A stretch of 64,000 bases of DNA from Agapetus fuscipes (Eukaryota; Arthropoda; Insecta; Trichoptera; Glossosomatidae). Both the position numbers and the translations under genes were made by a program. Positions 11,540 to 23,206 of this stretch are shown in pieces (position 1 is the stretch's first letter; each line of letters opens with the position of its first letter). The notes beneath the pieces are model-generated. The model worked only from the letters and a program-made list of their open reading frames with translations. It was not told the DNA's origin and searched no databases. The stretch spans positions 1,411,852 to 1,475,851 of the forward strand of contig OX637350.1 of the NCBI GenBank assembly GCA_951799405.1, written 5' to 3'.

Positions 11540-12840
11540 AATAAAAAATACTACAAGGCAAAGATATTGTGTTTTGGGGTATATGGAAATCTATAATATA
11601 AAGTCTGCGAGGCAGCAGAATTTGGGTGTCTTTGATCTTATCCTTGATCAGCGCATCACAGAACCAAGCATCAATCAAAATCATCACACACAATGCTCCC
11701 GTAATGTCATCCGGGCAACATAAAGGACCAAACCTGTCGACCTGAATCAATCTGGTCAAGTGGCGTGAGGGTCGCCGCTAATGGACTTGGTCAAAACTCA
11801 AACGCGAGGAGAGCGACAGACCAATTGAATTACATTCAATATATGCTTGAATACACACACGAGAAGTTTCCGGTTCTAATATATAGTCATAGCTGTAGAT
11901 TTAATTCTGTGCTCATAACGCTAGGGCTGGCAAGAGCCTATGCTGTGTTGTCTCCACCCCTTCCACTTCCTAGCACACCTTTTTCAAATTCCAAAACTTT
12001 GAAATACATTTCCGTCTTTAACATACACTTTGCAAAATCAATTCTATCACAATTTCACAATCTTCCTCTTTTCCCTTTCAAATTTTCTCTTACATCATCC
12101 ATTCTCTACACATGTCTTAACGAATTCATTATATTATTTTGTTTTACTTACACATCCCGTTTCAGCTTGCATTTTTCCTGTCATACTTCTCGGGTGTTTC
12201 ATTTAAACCGTAGTTGGAAAAGCCTAGTCATTAACGTATAATATAAATGGACCTGAAAATATTTTAACTTCCAAAGATGTTATATATTTAAACCTAACTA
12301 AACGCAAATCTCCCTTAGGTATAAAGAAAACAAGCACTCTCTCAGCGTGACTTCACTCTAAACAGACAAGTGTGAGTGAAGCTAGGAAATTTCTCCGCAA
12401 TGTTGGCATTACAAAACGTCATCATTGCGTGGAAATTGTGTGCACGCGTTTTAATTTTATTGTTTGGTCGATAAACCCTCAAAGAGACTTTTTTTTTAAA
12501 TGCATTTTTTCAAGATATTATAGCATGTATGATTATTGGGTGTATATAGAATAATTAGTATGAGTATTAATGAGTATTCTGTTTTATTTGTCAGGTCTGT
12601 CTGACAGCTATGTCCCATACTATGCTTCAATGCCGTGAGCTAGTTTCGGGTTCACTTATATTACACGTCGATGGACCTAGCCTTTCAACAAAACGCCTGT
12701 CCGGAAACAAAAACTAAAAAAAAACTAAAACAAAAAACGACGAGATTTGGCATGTCGCATCTGCGGACTCGAAAACTTTGTGGTAGCGGCGACTCGTCGA
12801 TGCCCCGGAGGCTTCTGCTGTACGTATAGCCAACGATATG
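11540..12840. other. Unassigned sequence
   Basis: The plus frame 11765-12241 (158 codons, Ser/Phe/Leu-rich) has no recognisable domain and no typical gene context. The rest is AT-rich. Confidence 0.4.
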
Positions 12841-12954
12841 TGCGGCACGGTGACAGGGTAGAACTACAGTGACAAAACGACAGACGACATAACATCACAT
12901 CACAATGACATTAAATCGCATGGCAGTACATCACTGCCATATGATGATACTGGC

Positions 12955-13315
12955 TGAGGGACCGTGAGAGGGTTCACAAGGCCTTAAAGGGTACAGCACC
13001 CCCATGTCTCGCTGAACTATGTTCTGCTGACGTCGCTACAAGGCGACCACTGCGCTCTGCCTCTACTGCAGCTGTCAACAGGATCATAGAACCAATAAGC
13101 GCAAATACATCCTATTTTGCGGACAGGAGCTTTGAGGTAGCTGGGCCAGTTGCCTGGAATAATCTACCTGTCGACCTTCGCTCTAACCAGCCCACCATCG
13201 CCTTCAGAAGAGGACTTAAGCAAATGCTGTTTTTTCGAATAGCCACGGCGCCCTTGAGATGGTCTGTGATCATTAAACGGACCCACCGGAAATAAATCAT
13301 CCATCATCATCATCA
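12955..13315 (+). mobile_element. CR1/L2-like LINE 3' end
   Basis: One frame reads KALKGTAPPCLAELCSADVA, then RRPLRSASTAA, then YFADRSFEVAGPVAWNNLPV, then FRRGLKQMLFF. This is the conserved C-terminus of CR1/L2/Rex-type reverse transcriptases. It ends with GCGCCCTTGAGATGGT... and an (ATC)n tail. Confidence 0.72.
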
Positions 13316-13480
13316 TCACATGACAAAACGTCGCTATGGTAAAACATCACAGGACAATACATCACAATGACAAAACAACACTAGAACAAATAATCACATA
13401 CCTGAAACAGAACATACCATAGAGTATAGACAGCACATGAAAAAACATCACATGACAAAACATCACAACACCATAAACGG
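13315..13480. repeat. Second block of TGACAAAACATCAC repeats
   Basis: ACATGACAAAACGTCGCTAT, GACAATACATCACAATGAC and ACATCACATGACAAAACATC repeat irregularly. Complementary units continue after the SINE at 14000-14110. Confidence 0.65.
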
Positions 13481-13709
13481 CAGATATTAAACAAAAAAAT
13501 GAGGCATGAGAAACATGAAAAAATGGAACTCACGCGTATACTATTTGATACAGCTTATAAAAAAAATTAACGCCCGCAATCATCATTAAATAAAAATAAA
13601 ATAAAACTTCGCTGCACACAAAGAGCAACTTCTTACCGCGTTATCCCCGAAGAAGTCGCATATGACGTGGTCACGTGTGGAAACAAAATATATGTTAAAA
13701 AAAAAAATA

Positions 13710-14000
13710 GGCTGATTTATTTGGTGAGCGCTGTTTTAGTATGTATCACACCTCAAGAGCCCTCTGCGAGATTGGTCGTCGCTGTAGAAAGCGCCAATTC
13801 TCAAACAAGACCCAGTTGTTGTAAGGCTGAATGGACCTTTTGATGACCGATCTTTGGTAAAGGTTTATGAATTTTTCAACCCAGCGAAGAGCAAATTTGA
13901 AAATATAAATGGTACATTTTTGGTGCTCCGCCGGGATTCGAATCCACAACCTACCATTTACGAGTCCGAAGTGTTACCACTGGACTACGGACCGGTTTGT
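13710..14000 (-). mobile_element. tRNA-derived SINE family 1
   Basis: A complete antisense copy from AGGCTGATTTATTTGGTGAG (tail) to the B box GGGATTCGAATCCACAACC and head GGACTACGGACCGG. Confidence 0.85.
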
Positions 14001-14479
14001 GTTGTGTGTGATGTTTTTTCATGTACCGTTTATGGTGTGTTTTGTTTTAGGTTTGTAATGTACTTTCCTGTGATGTTCTGTAATGTGTCGTTTGGTCACA
14101 GTGCCGTTCTAACCTGCCACCTGCACGTATAAACAGCAATGTGTGCGGCACATCCCGGCGTGGATCGATACCTCGTAACTTGGACGTCGGCTGGACAGTG
14201 GACAGTGTCCTGGCGGGCAGCGCTGCAGAGGGTTGCAAAAAGGCAGTTGGACCTCTACAGAACGCGGCGGCTCTCGGCGGGTAACAACAGGCAGTCAGAT
14301 TGCGAATTTCATGAATATGAATTCCATTCCAGCGGCGTTGATTACTTCCAAATGCATACAAGTATGTGCTACATAAAATATAACACATAAAACATTCCTT
14401 CTTATAGTTTGGTCAATGTTCAGATTCCTGCTGCTTCAGATGCTTGAAAATGTCTCCCAAGTCTTAATTTTTTTTTTTA

Positions 14480-14773
14480 ATTAGGCTGATTTATTTGGTT
14501 AGCGCTGTTTTTGTGTGTATCAAACCTCAAGAGCCCTCTGCGAGCTTGGTCGTCGCTCTAGAAAGCGCCAATTCTCAAGCAAGACCCAGTTGCTGTAAGG
14601 CTGGATGGACCTTTTGAAGACCGGTCTTTGGTAAAGGTTTATGAATTTTTCAACACAACGAAGAGCAAATTTGAAAATATAAATGGTTTTTTTTTTTTGC
14701 TCCGCCGAGGATTCTAACCCACAACCTTCCATTCAGAGTCCGAAGTGTTACCACTGAACTACGGACCGGTCAG
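14480..14773 (-). mobile_element. tRNA-derived SINE family 1
   Basis: An antisense copy with the same order as 13710-14000. Its B box is damaged (GGATTCTAACCC) and it carries a long T run near 14688. Confidence 0.83.
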
Positions 14774-14892
14774 TCTTGACCGCAGTCCATTCCTTTTTCT
14801 TCATCCTTCTTGCTTACGTTTCGTTACTACACTGTGAGTAGCTTCTTCGGAGCTCTGCTACCCTCTGACGCGTTCTCTTGCCTTCTTTATCC

Positions 14893-15147
14893 AATATCGG
14901 TCCGTAGTCTAGTGGTAATGCTTCGGACTCGTAAATGGAAGGTTGTGGGTTCGAATCCCGGCGGAGCACAAAAATCTACCATTTACATTTTCAAATATGC
15001 TCTTCGCTGGATTCAAAAATTCATACACCATTACCAAAGATCGATCTCCAAAAGTCCAGCCAGCATTACAGCGAATGGGTCTTGCTTGAGTATTGGCGCT
15101 TTCTACAGCGACGACCAAGCTCGCAAAGTGCTCTTGAGGTGTGACTG
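14893..15147 (+). mobile_element. tRNA-derived SINE family 1 joined to a LINE tail
   Basis: The head (TCGGTCCGTAGTCTAGTGGT), a perfect B box (GGTTCGAATCCCGGCGG) and the body are intact up to CTCTTGAGGTGTGA. There the sequence switches to AGCCACGGCGCCCTTGAGAT...ATTCATCCATCATCA (15147-15240), the 3' end of a LINE also seen at 13230-13315. Confidence 0.8.
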
Positions 15148-15244
15148 AAGACACTGCTTTTCTCCAGAAGCCACGGCGCCCTTGAGATGTTCCTGGACCA
15201 TTAAATGGCGCCACAGGAAAGAATTCATCCATCATCAGGAGTTA

Positions 15245-16290
15245 GTAGTTTAGTAAAGCAGGTAAGTAAGCAGTTTAGTGTCCCTGACCTATGGCAGTCT
15301 CCATTGCAAGGAGTGCACAGCTCCGAGTGGGAAGTGGTTACCAGTTCGCACACATATACCTCGAAAGTAAACACTGAACAGTAGCGTTTGACCAATACAT
15401 GTACGCTCACTAGAGGCGCTGTCTCAGTTTGGATACATTTATTGTTTGGGTGTTTTGTACTCGGCGCACAGACGGCGCATGTATAAATAGTCTCCTTGAA
15501 CGCTACGTGTAAATAAATACACACAAAAGCGAGTGTGCGTAGGGGCAGACGGGCGGTACGGGGAGGCAGGGGGAGGGGCAGGGGGGGGACTCCCGATGGG
15601 CGGGTGGGGAGAAGGGAGGGGGGAGGTAGTACCTACGCACACATTGTACCAAAGTGCGGAATAAAATTGCATTAAAAATCCCTGTAGGTATAAAAAATAT
15701 TAAAAATAAAATTGATGAATAATATATGCATGAGAAACCGACGAGAAGACTATACCTAACAACTTTCATAATCTAAGTTGCTGGAGCATAAAAATAAACA
15801 TACACAGGTTCATTTGAGTTCAGTTTACAATTTACTACATATGCTGCATATTATGGATTTAAATAAGCATGTGAAAAGAAAACCTTTAGGATATAAACAT
15901 GGGCTTTTCAACTCTCTTCGTTTTTCCCTGAAACACATGTTGCAAGTACAGAAAAAATAACAACGACATATTCTTCAATATTATTTCTTGCTAGTGTAAA
16001 AGATTAGGAACACTTTCAATGTTTTGATATTAATTTTCTGAAATCAACAAAATTTCCTGTGCTCGATGATCCATGGATCAAATACGGATCAAACGTGATG
16101 TAAATAACCATACGTATAAAATTGACGATATTTTGAATAATTCCATTGAAATAATGAAGCATTTCCCTGTTACATGAGGGTTTTTTTTCGACATTTCTAA
16201 AATACAAATAAAATTCAATGTCACAACATAAAACAATAATTACATAACATATTTAAAGAGAAAATCAAAAAATCTTTCCAACATGCTTCT
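15245..16290. other. Unassigned, with a G-rich tract
   Basis: A purine-rich run of G (about 15555-15630, including GGGGAGAAGGGAGGGGGGAG) stands out. GATCCATGGATC appears at 16070. A faint RTE-like tail (ATCTAAGTTGCTGGAG) is near 15773. Confidence 0.4.
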
Positions 16291-16329
16291 ATCATTTTGT
16301 ATTCATATGACCTTTACCTCTGAGAACCA

Positions 16330-16620
16330 CTGAGATGAGGTCATTAAGAATGACAGAAGGCAAATCACTGAGAGATCGTGTGAGGAACATGAGGATAAGG
16401 AAAATGTGTGTCAGGTAGACCATGTTGTAAGATGGAGCAGACAGCGAAGGAGGGAGTGGTGCGGCCATGTACAAAGCATAGACAATACCATGCTTCAATA
16501 AACTCCATGTCACTACATAACCAGCATCATGCTCTCAACCTCGTGGAAGACCATCTAAATGGTGGAGAGACAGCTGGGAATCCACATCGCTGGAGAAACA
16601 GTCCAAACTGATCTTTCATA
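16330..16620 (+). mobile_element. Decayed LINE reverse transcriptase tail
   Basis: Broken frames give RDRVRNMRIRKMCVR, then a later RGRPSKWWRDSWESTSLEKQ, matching the RGRP..RW pattern at the end of several LINE polyproteins. Confidence 0.5.
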
Positions 16621-16954
16621 TCAATATGCCTTGAAGGTAAAACTGAATCAGTGACACATGAAGCTGACATGGGTTTCTCAGATAAATGCACATTTTCCCT
16701 ATTTTCTACAACAAAAAACACTTAAAAAAGGATGAAAATCGTGTAGTTTAGAAGCTTGTCATAAGTAATTCCTTACAATTAGTTCAATTACTATGATAAG
16801 TTACACACAATAAAATGTTTTATCCACGATTTCTCAAAGCAGTGAATCAGCACTTATTCAGGTGGCGATATATATAAAGACCTTGACCTCTCTTTCTTAT
16901 CATTAATTCTTTTTAAGACACATTTTTTGCCATCAACATTACATGTTTGGTCCT

Positions 16955-17050
16955 TCTAGAGGCCATCGAGGTGCTTAGAGGGTTCTTGACGTGTGATTCA
17001 CACAAAAACAGAGCTCATCAAATAACTCATCCTAACATTATTATTATTAT
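16955..17050 (+). mobile_element. SINE family 1 / LINE 3' tail fragment
   Basis: GGTTCTTGACGTGTGATTCA through CATCCTAACATTATTATTAT is only the shared 3' tail. Confidence 0.55.
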
Positions 17051-18240
17051 CGATCATCTGGAGAGCTATTTTAGTTCATTCAACTCAATACAGTGGTGAT
17101 TATCATTGAATAAATCAATTTATAAATACACAAGAATGTTAGTTCATTCTTACGTGCATAAGTACATTACAAAAGGTTGAACAATTGGACAATCATATTA
17201 AATTATACACACAAAAATAAAATGAAAACTAGCATAATATATGTAGGTAAAAAACGGCATGTAAAATCAATATAATAACCAAGACCAAGAGTAAAACATA
17301 AATAGGTCTGGGTTTTTCAAATGTAGCTCATAAATTTTATACTGAAAAAAAAACAGCTTTTGAGATTCACTTGATAGTCACGAAAGCTGAGTTTGAAGCA
17401 CTAAGGAATAATACATAAATATTTTATATTTGTACAATGATCAATTTAAAATAAACATTAAAATAAAACTACACAGTTCAAGTTCACTTTTGAATTGTTC
17501 CTATGGCAAGCATTGTAAGGCGAACACCTTAGGGCCATAAAAATATAAATTATCAATAAAGTGAACTAAAACAGTGTGTTTTTATTTTAAACAATAAATT
17601 TTAAAATGATTATTATTAAAATATACAATGGACTTTCACTGTGTGAACTAAACAACCCTAAGTAAAAAACATAAATATTTTTCATGTATTTTTTGTATTT
17701 TCATGTAAAGTACAATACTTAAGTACTATTATCCAGTGCAGTATATTCTATGAACTTCAATACGTTTATTTTTAGTTTTGCACATAATTACATTTACTTA
17801 ATTGGAAAACGTAGAAAAATCTTATCAATTGACAGAAAAAAAATCATGGTGAATGTTTCGACTACGAAAATTAAGTTGTCAAGTAGGAAGGTACTTACTG
17901 TGCAGAGTACAAATATGTAAGTAATAAACCATGTTATTCACACACAATAAAACCATAGCTCATCTGCCGTCTAAAGCGAATTACATCAATAAAATATAGA
18001 CAATCAGTGGATCGTCTATGGATTAAATTTTCCGTGAATAACACTGAAAGAGTTCAAGGACGTGAGGTAAGATGAGAGAGTTGATCTGTCAAACATAACC
18101 CTGACAGTGACATATTTAACAGAAGTTTAACAAACTCTCCTCGCAGGTATAGAAGGACCCCCAACTCATACAAAGCCAATTTTTTTAAAGAAGCGAAAGG
18201 CCTTATAAATTAAAGGGGACTGGAGGATAAGTAAGTTTTA
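17050..18240. other. AT-rich, nothing recognised
   Basis: This stretch directly downstream of NRBP exon 1 (in its probable first intron) has no long frame and no repeat shared with the rest of the window. Confidence 0.5.
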
Positions 18241-18270
18241 GGTCAGAGGCGTGCCCGTTAGGCGGCTTAC

Positions 18271-18396
18271 CTCTTCTCGCCGCTTGAGCCACCTGCCGCA
18301 AGGGCTCTCCTCCAGGATCTCGCTCTCATCCTCCGAGTCCTCGCCGCTTTCCCTCGGCGACTTCCGCTCCTTGTCGATACTTCTGCTTCCAGACAT
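18271..18396 (-). CDS. Madm: NRBP/Madm pseudokinase, first coding exon (partial gene)
   Basis: This exon encodes 42 residues starting MSGSRSIDKERK and containing SEDESEILEESPCGRW followed by LKRREE. That acidic stretch is the highly conserved N-terminal signature of nuclear receptor-binding protein (NRBP1 in vertebrates, Madm in Drosophila), a kinase-like adaptor that lacks normal catalytic residues and acts in growth signalling. The exon ends in phase 0 at a good donor (GAG|GTAAGC), exactly where the family continues with V-x-Q-R. An upstream in-frame ATG at 18432 would add 12 residues; I chose the inner one because the family starts close to the acidic block. No later exon was recognised between 1 and 18270, so the kinase-like domain probably lies beyond the left edge. 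The identification rests on recalled family sequence. Confidence 0.82.
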
Positions 18397-19768
18397 GACG
18401 CACTTCCAAATCCCCACTGGCACTTTACACACCTCTCCCCGCTAAACGCAAGACAATTCAACACGAATATACCATTTACTGTACACTTCTTTTCCTGGTG
18501 ATCATATCCAAGGTTGTGGCACGTCTGGACGTCATTGATCTTTCACAAAAAAATCCTCTTTGAATATTGCAAAATTCGACACCGGACAGCGATTAACTCA
18601 CATTGCACACGATCACAATACAATCGCCGGGGAAACGTCAGCACACATAAGATTAATTTCTCCTTCTTTAATTTCGTAAACCGGCAATATTTCACCGACT
18701 AGATGAGCAAAAATATAATACCAGGTGGAAATCAGACACGGAACATAATATACGTACAAGCACGAACACCTATTTTCAACACAAAATTGACATAAGACTT
18801 TGTGCGGTGGCTAGCCTGCAAAGTTGACCATAGACAAAAATCACTTATATTTTGTAGCTATACAATATGTATTATTGTTAGCCTACAAAGAAACATTATA
18901 CCTACCAAAAAATTATGAACGATGTTAGCCTTATCCATGCAGAAAATGCTGTACGACAGTCTTAAAAAACCTTACATTGACATGTATTTTGATATTCTTA
19001 GCCCCATTAGCTTTACAAACCTTTCACAATAGACATATGAAGCGATCATTCAAAAGAAATAATGAAAAGGACAAGTTGATAAGCTTTGAAAAACATCAAA
19101 TATATTTTGTGTGAAGGATATTATATTTATATATTTTATATTTATTACGAATAACAATGTTTTCAATCACAAATTTATCAATTTTAAGACATACATCTTG
19201 TTCATACATGAATAATTATATATTAAAAAAAAAAAAAAAGAATAACGCATGAAAAATAAATCATTTTAATACTTTTCCTTACTTGTATGTTTAGTATCCA
19301 CACTCAGCAGCATCTTTTGTTGACGTTGGCTATGTGGGGTAAACTTCGTGTAGTCGTGAATTTTGGTTGCGTTTGCCGTTGTCAAGGGCTGCAATATTAT
19401 TAATTTAGAAAGTAATGCCATTATATTATTAAATTCTCACGAAATTACTCAATATCGGAGTCTCGTGAGATTCTCTCATTTTTACAATAATCAAGTAAGT
19501 CTTCAGTTTACATTTCATTGCACGTCTGTCATTTTAGAAAGGTACATGACCTAAAATCAAAACCCCATCATAATAGTTTATTATTATTGGATTGAAACAA
19601 AACATCGCATTGTAAATTAAAACAGTAAATTACTTGCTATTTTATTTGATAAAACTGATCATACTAGGTTACTCATCCTATATTATACGGTCTAATAATA
19701 TGTTCCATTCTGTTATTATCTTTTCCAGGTAAATATTAATTTCTGTTACATGCCATAAGGAAGTGAAG
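18397..19768. promoter_or_regulatory. Head-to-head intergenic region of NRBP and the KLHL gene
   Basis: The NRBP start codon (minus) and the KLHL start codon (plus) are 1.37 kb apart and point away from each other, so the 5' untranslated exons and promoters of both genes should lie here. A polypyrimidine stretch ending in CCAG near 19725-19733, just before the KLHL start, looks like a 3' splice site and suggests a separate 5' untranslated exon. No TATA box or initiator could be assigned confidently. I see no recognisable transposon in this interval, unlike almost all of its surroundings. Confidence 0.45.
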
Positions 19769-22700
19769 ATGACGCGTGTGGCAGATTGGGAATACAGCGA
19801 GAAGCCGCTAAACACCGTTTATTTTGATTCTCCTTCACATTCAGATACGATTTTATCTGGCCTCAATAACCTCCGCTCTAAAGGCCACTTGCTTGATGTC
19901 ACTCTATACGCACAGGGACACGCCTTCCAGGTTTGTTATTTTGATATAAACTTTATTCCTCCTTCTTTATGTGACTTGCCAGGTCCCCCTGACATTGGTG
20001 ATCGCCTCGGAGAAACCTATCAAAACTACGCCTATAGGAAAACTCTACCCACTAGCAAGCATAGCCCCCCCACACATCAGACGTGAAGTGGCCTCAAAGG
20101 ATGACCGTCAAAAAGCCCTGATGAACCCACAGCACTGCCTTTTCGAACATAGTGGCTCATCATCACAGTGCTTAAAGTCGCGCCACAGTTTCTTGAGCTC
20201 TGTGCATTCTTGGACTACGGAGCCGGCAGAGGAGAGACTGCACTGACTGCACTTGTGGAATTCAAAGTGAAACTTTGTGTAGCCAAGCGAAAACCTCCAC
20301 CTGGACAGGGTCTTGAGTAGCCTGTGTGGAGGGCACTAAACAGGCTGAGAACGGGTGTTGGCAGAGCTCATTGTAACATGATGTCCTGGAGAATCTTGCA
20401 TCAGGATAACACCAGGATGACACCATGCATTGCCAATGCAGAGCCCAAACAGTCCATGGATCATCTTCGGATCTGTCCAGCCTGCCCAACAAGCTGCTCA
20501 CTGGCCGACCTAATGGAGAGTAATGATGGAGCGGTGGAGGTTGCCTGACACTAGGCAAAAATAGTGTAGCGTCCGTCTGATTCGTAGAAGAAGATTATAA
20601 CATTAATAGATATGTGAAAATAAATATATATTCCATAATATGCTAATTACTTATATCCTTTTTGGGGGATAACGCAGCAAAAAATGTTATCTCAAATTTG
20701 CTGAAATGTAAAAATCTGGAATCAAAACAGTATGTAGATTATTAAAAAGTAATATTGTGTGATATATTTAGAATGACATGTTTACCTTTTAACAATTTCA
20801 GGCTCACCGAGCAGTGCTGGCATCCTGCAGTGACTACTTCCGGGCCATGTTCACAGACGCCATGCTGGAGTCTAAGCAAAGTGAGATAAGATTAAACGGA
20901 GTAACGGCTGAAGGCATGCGCCTGCTCTTGGACTATGCCTACTCATCCAAGCTCGGCCTAAACCTCGCCAACATCCAGGATGTGCTCTCCGCAGCCAGCC
21001 ACGTGCAGGTGGTGGCCATAGTGGAGGCCTGCTCCAACTATTTGCAGGCGCAGCTGGACCTGGAGAACTGTGTGGACATCGTGACCATAGCGGAGACTTA
21101 CTCGCTGAATCAGTTGAGGTGTAAAGTCTACCGGTTCATCAGCGGCCACTTGCAAGAGTTCTCCAACTCCAATGAATTCTACAGGCTCGCACCTCAGCAG
21201 CTTGAGCACTTGCTGGCCTGTGACTTTCCCGTTGATTGTCCTGAAACGGAAGTGCTTCGGATTGTCCTGAGATGGCTGCGCTATCATGATAATATTGGGT
21301 AATTTCATTGATTACAAAGGCACTGACTTTTTAATCTTTCATCCTATTATTTAGAAATGAAACAAACTTTGTTTTTGATTACGAGGAGTATGATTATATA
21401 TCCACGATCGAATCGTCATGTGGTTAGATTATTATTTAATCACCTGAATATGAAAACAGCGTGTTTGTGTTCATCTCTAAATATCTTAATATTGGGTTAT
21501 TTATTTTATCATCATCAATTCGACTAAGTTTTCATTTTGTAAATGAAGCGGAATGTAAAGTGCTAATGTCGTCTTTATTTTTCAGGTATAAACAAAAGTT
21601 GTCATATGCGATGCGATTCCTGCGAAGAGTCCACTTCTCTGAGATGTCCAAATGGGAGATAGAGTCCGTGTTACAGAAGTCCTTCTCTGGAGCCACCCGG
21701 CAAGACCAGCAGCTGTATTGCCACATCCTGAGGGATGCCTGTCACCAAGTGAGCCTAAAGGCACGCCCGGTGGCAACCTCGGAAAGCAACGCCCTTGTAA
21801 ACTCCCGGGGAATGGAGATGGCCGTGGTGAAAGTGGGGGGATTCGGAATTGGCGGAATCACAAATGAGATAACTTACTTCTTGCCGAGCAAAGGGAAATG
21901 GAAAAGACTGACGACTATTCCGCACGTTGAACAATGCAACTTTGGGACGGCCGTGCTGGACAATGAGCTGTATGTGGTGGGAGGTTGCTTCAACCAGTCT
22001 CTGCAGGAGAACATTCATCCGTTTGGATTCCGCTACAGCCCCAGGTATAACAAGTGGACCACCATGGCGCCCATGCAGAGGGAGCGCTGCCGATTCTCTC
22101 TAAATGTTGTAAGTGATTTTATTCTTACATAACTGTGACTAATCACAATTTACATTGGTGGAAAAATATGATGAAACTTTCCTGTGTTACTAGGCATACT
22201 TAGGAACCATTCGCCATGACTTATTCAACCATTCACTGTGGTGAATGGTTGAATCAGTCTGAAGTTCCAAACCTGACCCCTTTGTCTTGACACTGTCATC
22301 CATACAGTCTACCTCCGATACAATATTGTGCAAACATATAGGAAAGGCGCTAAACCGCTATGTACTGTATTTATCACATCTATCATCGTATGTCTTTACA
22401 TAATATGTTTCACAATTCTGTAAAATAAAAAGTAAATCTCTGCTCATGTGGGCCCGTCCAGCTGAGGGGTATTTTAAATGTGCAGACTTCATTTTGTCAA
22501 CAATTTGTTAAACTTGCAGGTTCTGGATCACCTGTACGCTGTGGGGGGAGTGAGTGAGGTGGAGGAAGAGGGAGCGGAGGAGGAGAGTGCGTGTGAGCGC
22601 TACGACCCAGCCAGCGACACCTGGCGCAGCATCAGGTCCCTGGCAGGCGGGCGCTCCCAGCACGCCGGCTGCGCCCTGCCCCCGCCCAGCCCGCTGCTGC

Positions 22701-23206
22701 TCATCTCCGGGGGCCTGCACTGCGACCAAGTCCTCTCCTCCGTCCGCTGCTACAGCGCCACCACCGACACGTGGGAAACCCGCCAGTCCTTGCTCACCCC
22801 CCGAGCAGACCACGCCATGCTTGCCATCGGCGACAAGATATATGTCTGCGGAGGTTGGTATGAAGACGCCGATTCAGGCAACAGAGTTCTCGCTGACACT
22901 ATAGACGTTTACGACGTTGCACTCGACAGATGGGAGACTGTCACGCGTGTTCCCACCCCGCGATATCACGCTGGCATTGTGAGTGTTGAAAGTAAGATCT
23001 ATTTAATCGGCGGCTTTCACAGCGATGCCATGTTTGACCGCGCCACCGCTGCCATCGAGTGCTATGATTTAGAGACTGATGTGTGGATCACGGGGGAGAA
23101 CTATCCTCAGGACATCTGGGAGCACACGTGTGCCACGCTGTACGTGCCCAAGTGCAGGGACGATATGGACGTGTTGACTGATGCCAAAGATCACAGAACT
23201 TTCTAG
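19769..23206 (+). CDS. Kelch-like (BTB-BACK-Kelch) protein, complete, four exons
   Basis: The coding exons are 19769-19930, 20802-21298, 21586-22108 and 22520-23206. All junctions are GT-AG with matching phases (0, 2, 0), giving 622 residues. Residues about 40-145 form the BTB domain (HLLDVTLYAQ, then HRAVLASCSDYFRAMF). The BACK domain with its 3-box helix follows to about residue 260. Kelch blades are marked by ELYVVGG (about 346), HLYAVGG (about 400), LLLISGG (about 458), KIYVCGG (about 501) and KIYLIGG (about 555). Proteins of this class are substrate adaptors of cullin-3 ubiquitin ligases: BTB binds CUL3 and the propeller binds the substrate. From memory the N-terminal half is closest to KLHL26, but the exact orthology is unproven. 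The ATG at 19769 gives MTRVADWEYSEKPL. A run of Glu (about residues 405-417, EVEEEGAEEES) enlarges one propeller loop. AATAAA at 23356 is a plausible polyadenylation signal. Confidence 0.9.
19965..20575 (+). mobile_element. Decayed LINE (pol C-terminus) in KLHL intron 1
   Basis: Three reading frames carry consecutive pieces of a retrotransposon polyprotein end: IAPPHIRREVASKDDRQKAL, then LKSRHSFLSS, then LNRLRTGVGRAH, followed by MDHLRICPACP. The LNRLRTG...C..C pattern is typical of the C-terminal part of several non-LTR retrotransposon polyproteins. Several frameshifts and stops show it is dead. It occupies much of the first KLHL intron (19931-20801) and is a different lineage from the abundant RTE-like family of this window. 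Confidence 0.65.

Noticed and set aside
11765..12241. A 158-codon plus-strand frame
   Set aside because: Its composition is hydrophobic and Ser/Phe-rich in AT-rich DNA, with no family resemblance and no gene-like surroundings; not supported as a gene.
16292..16721. Short frames near 16.3-16.7 kb as a host gene
   Set aside because: The recognisable RGRPSKWWRD segment and broken frames fit a decayed LINE end better.
22508..22904. Overlapping frames on both strands of the last KLHL exon
   Set aside because: They arise from the GC-rich coding sequence of the Kelch domain; only the frame with Kelch motifs joins in phase with the upstream exons.
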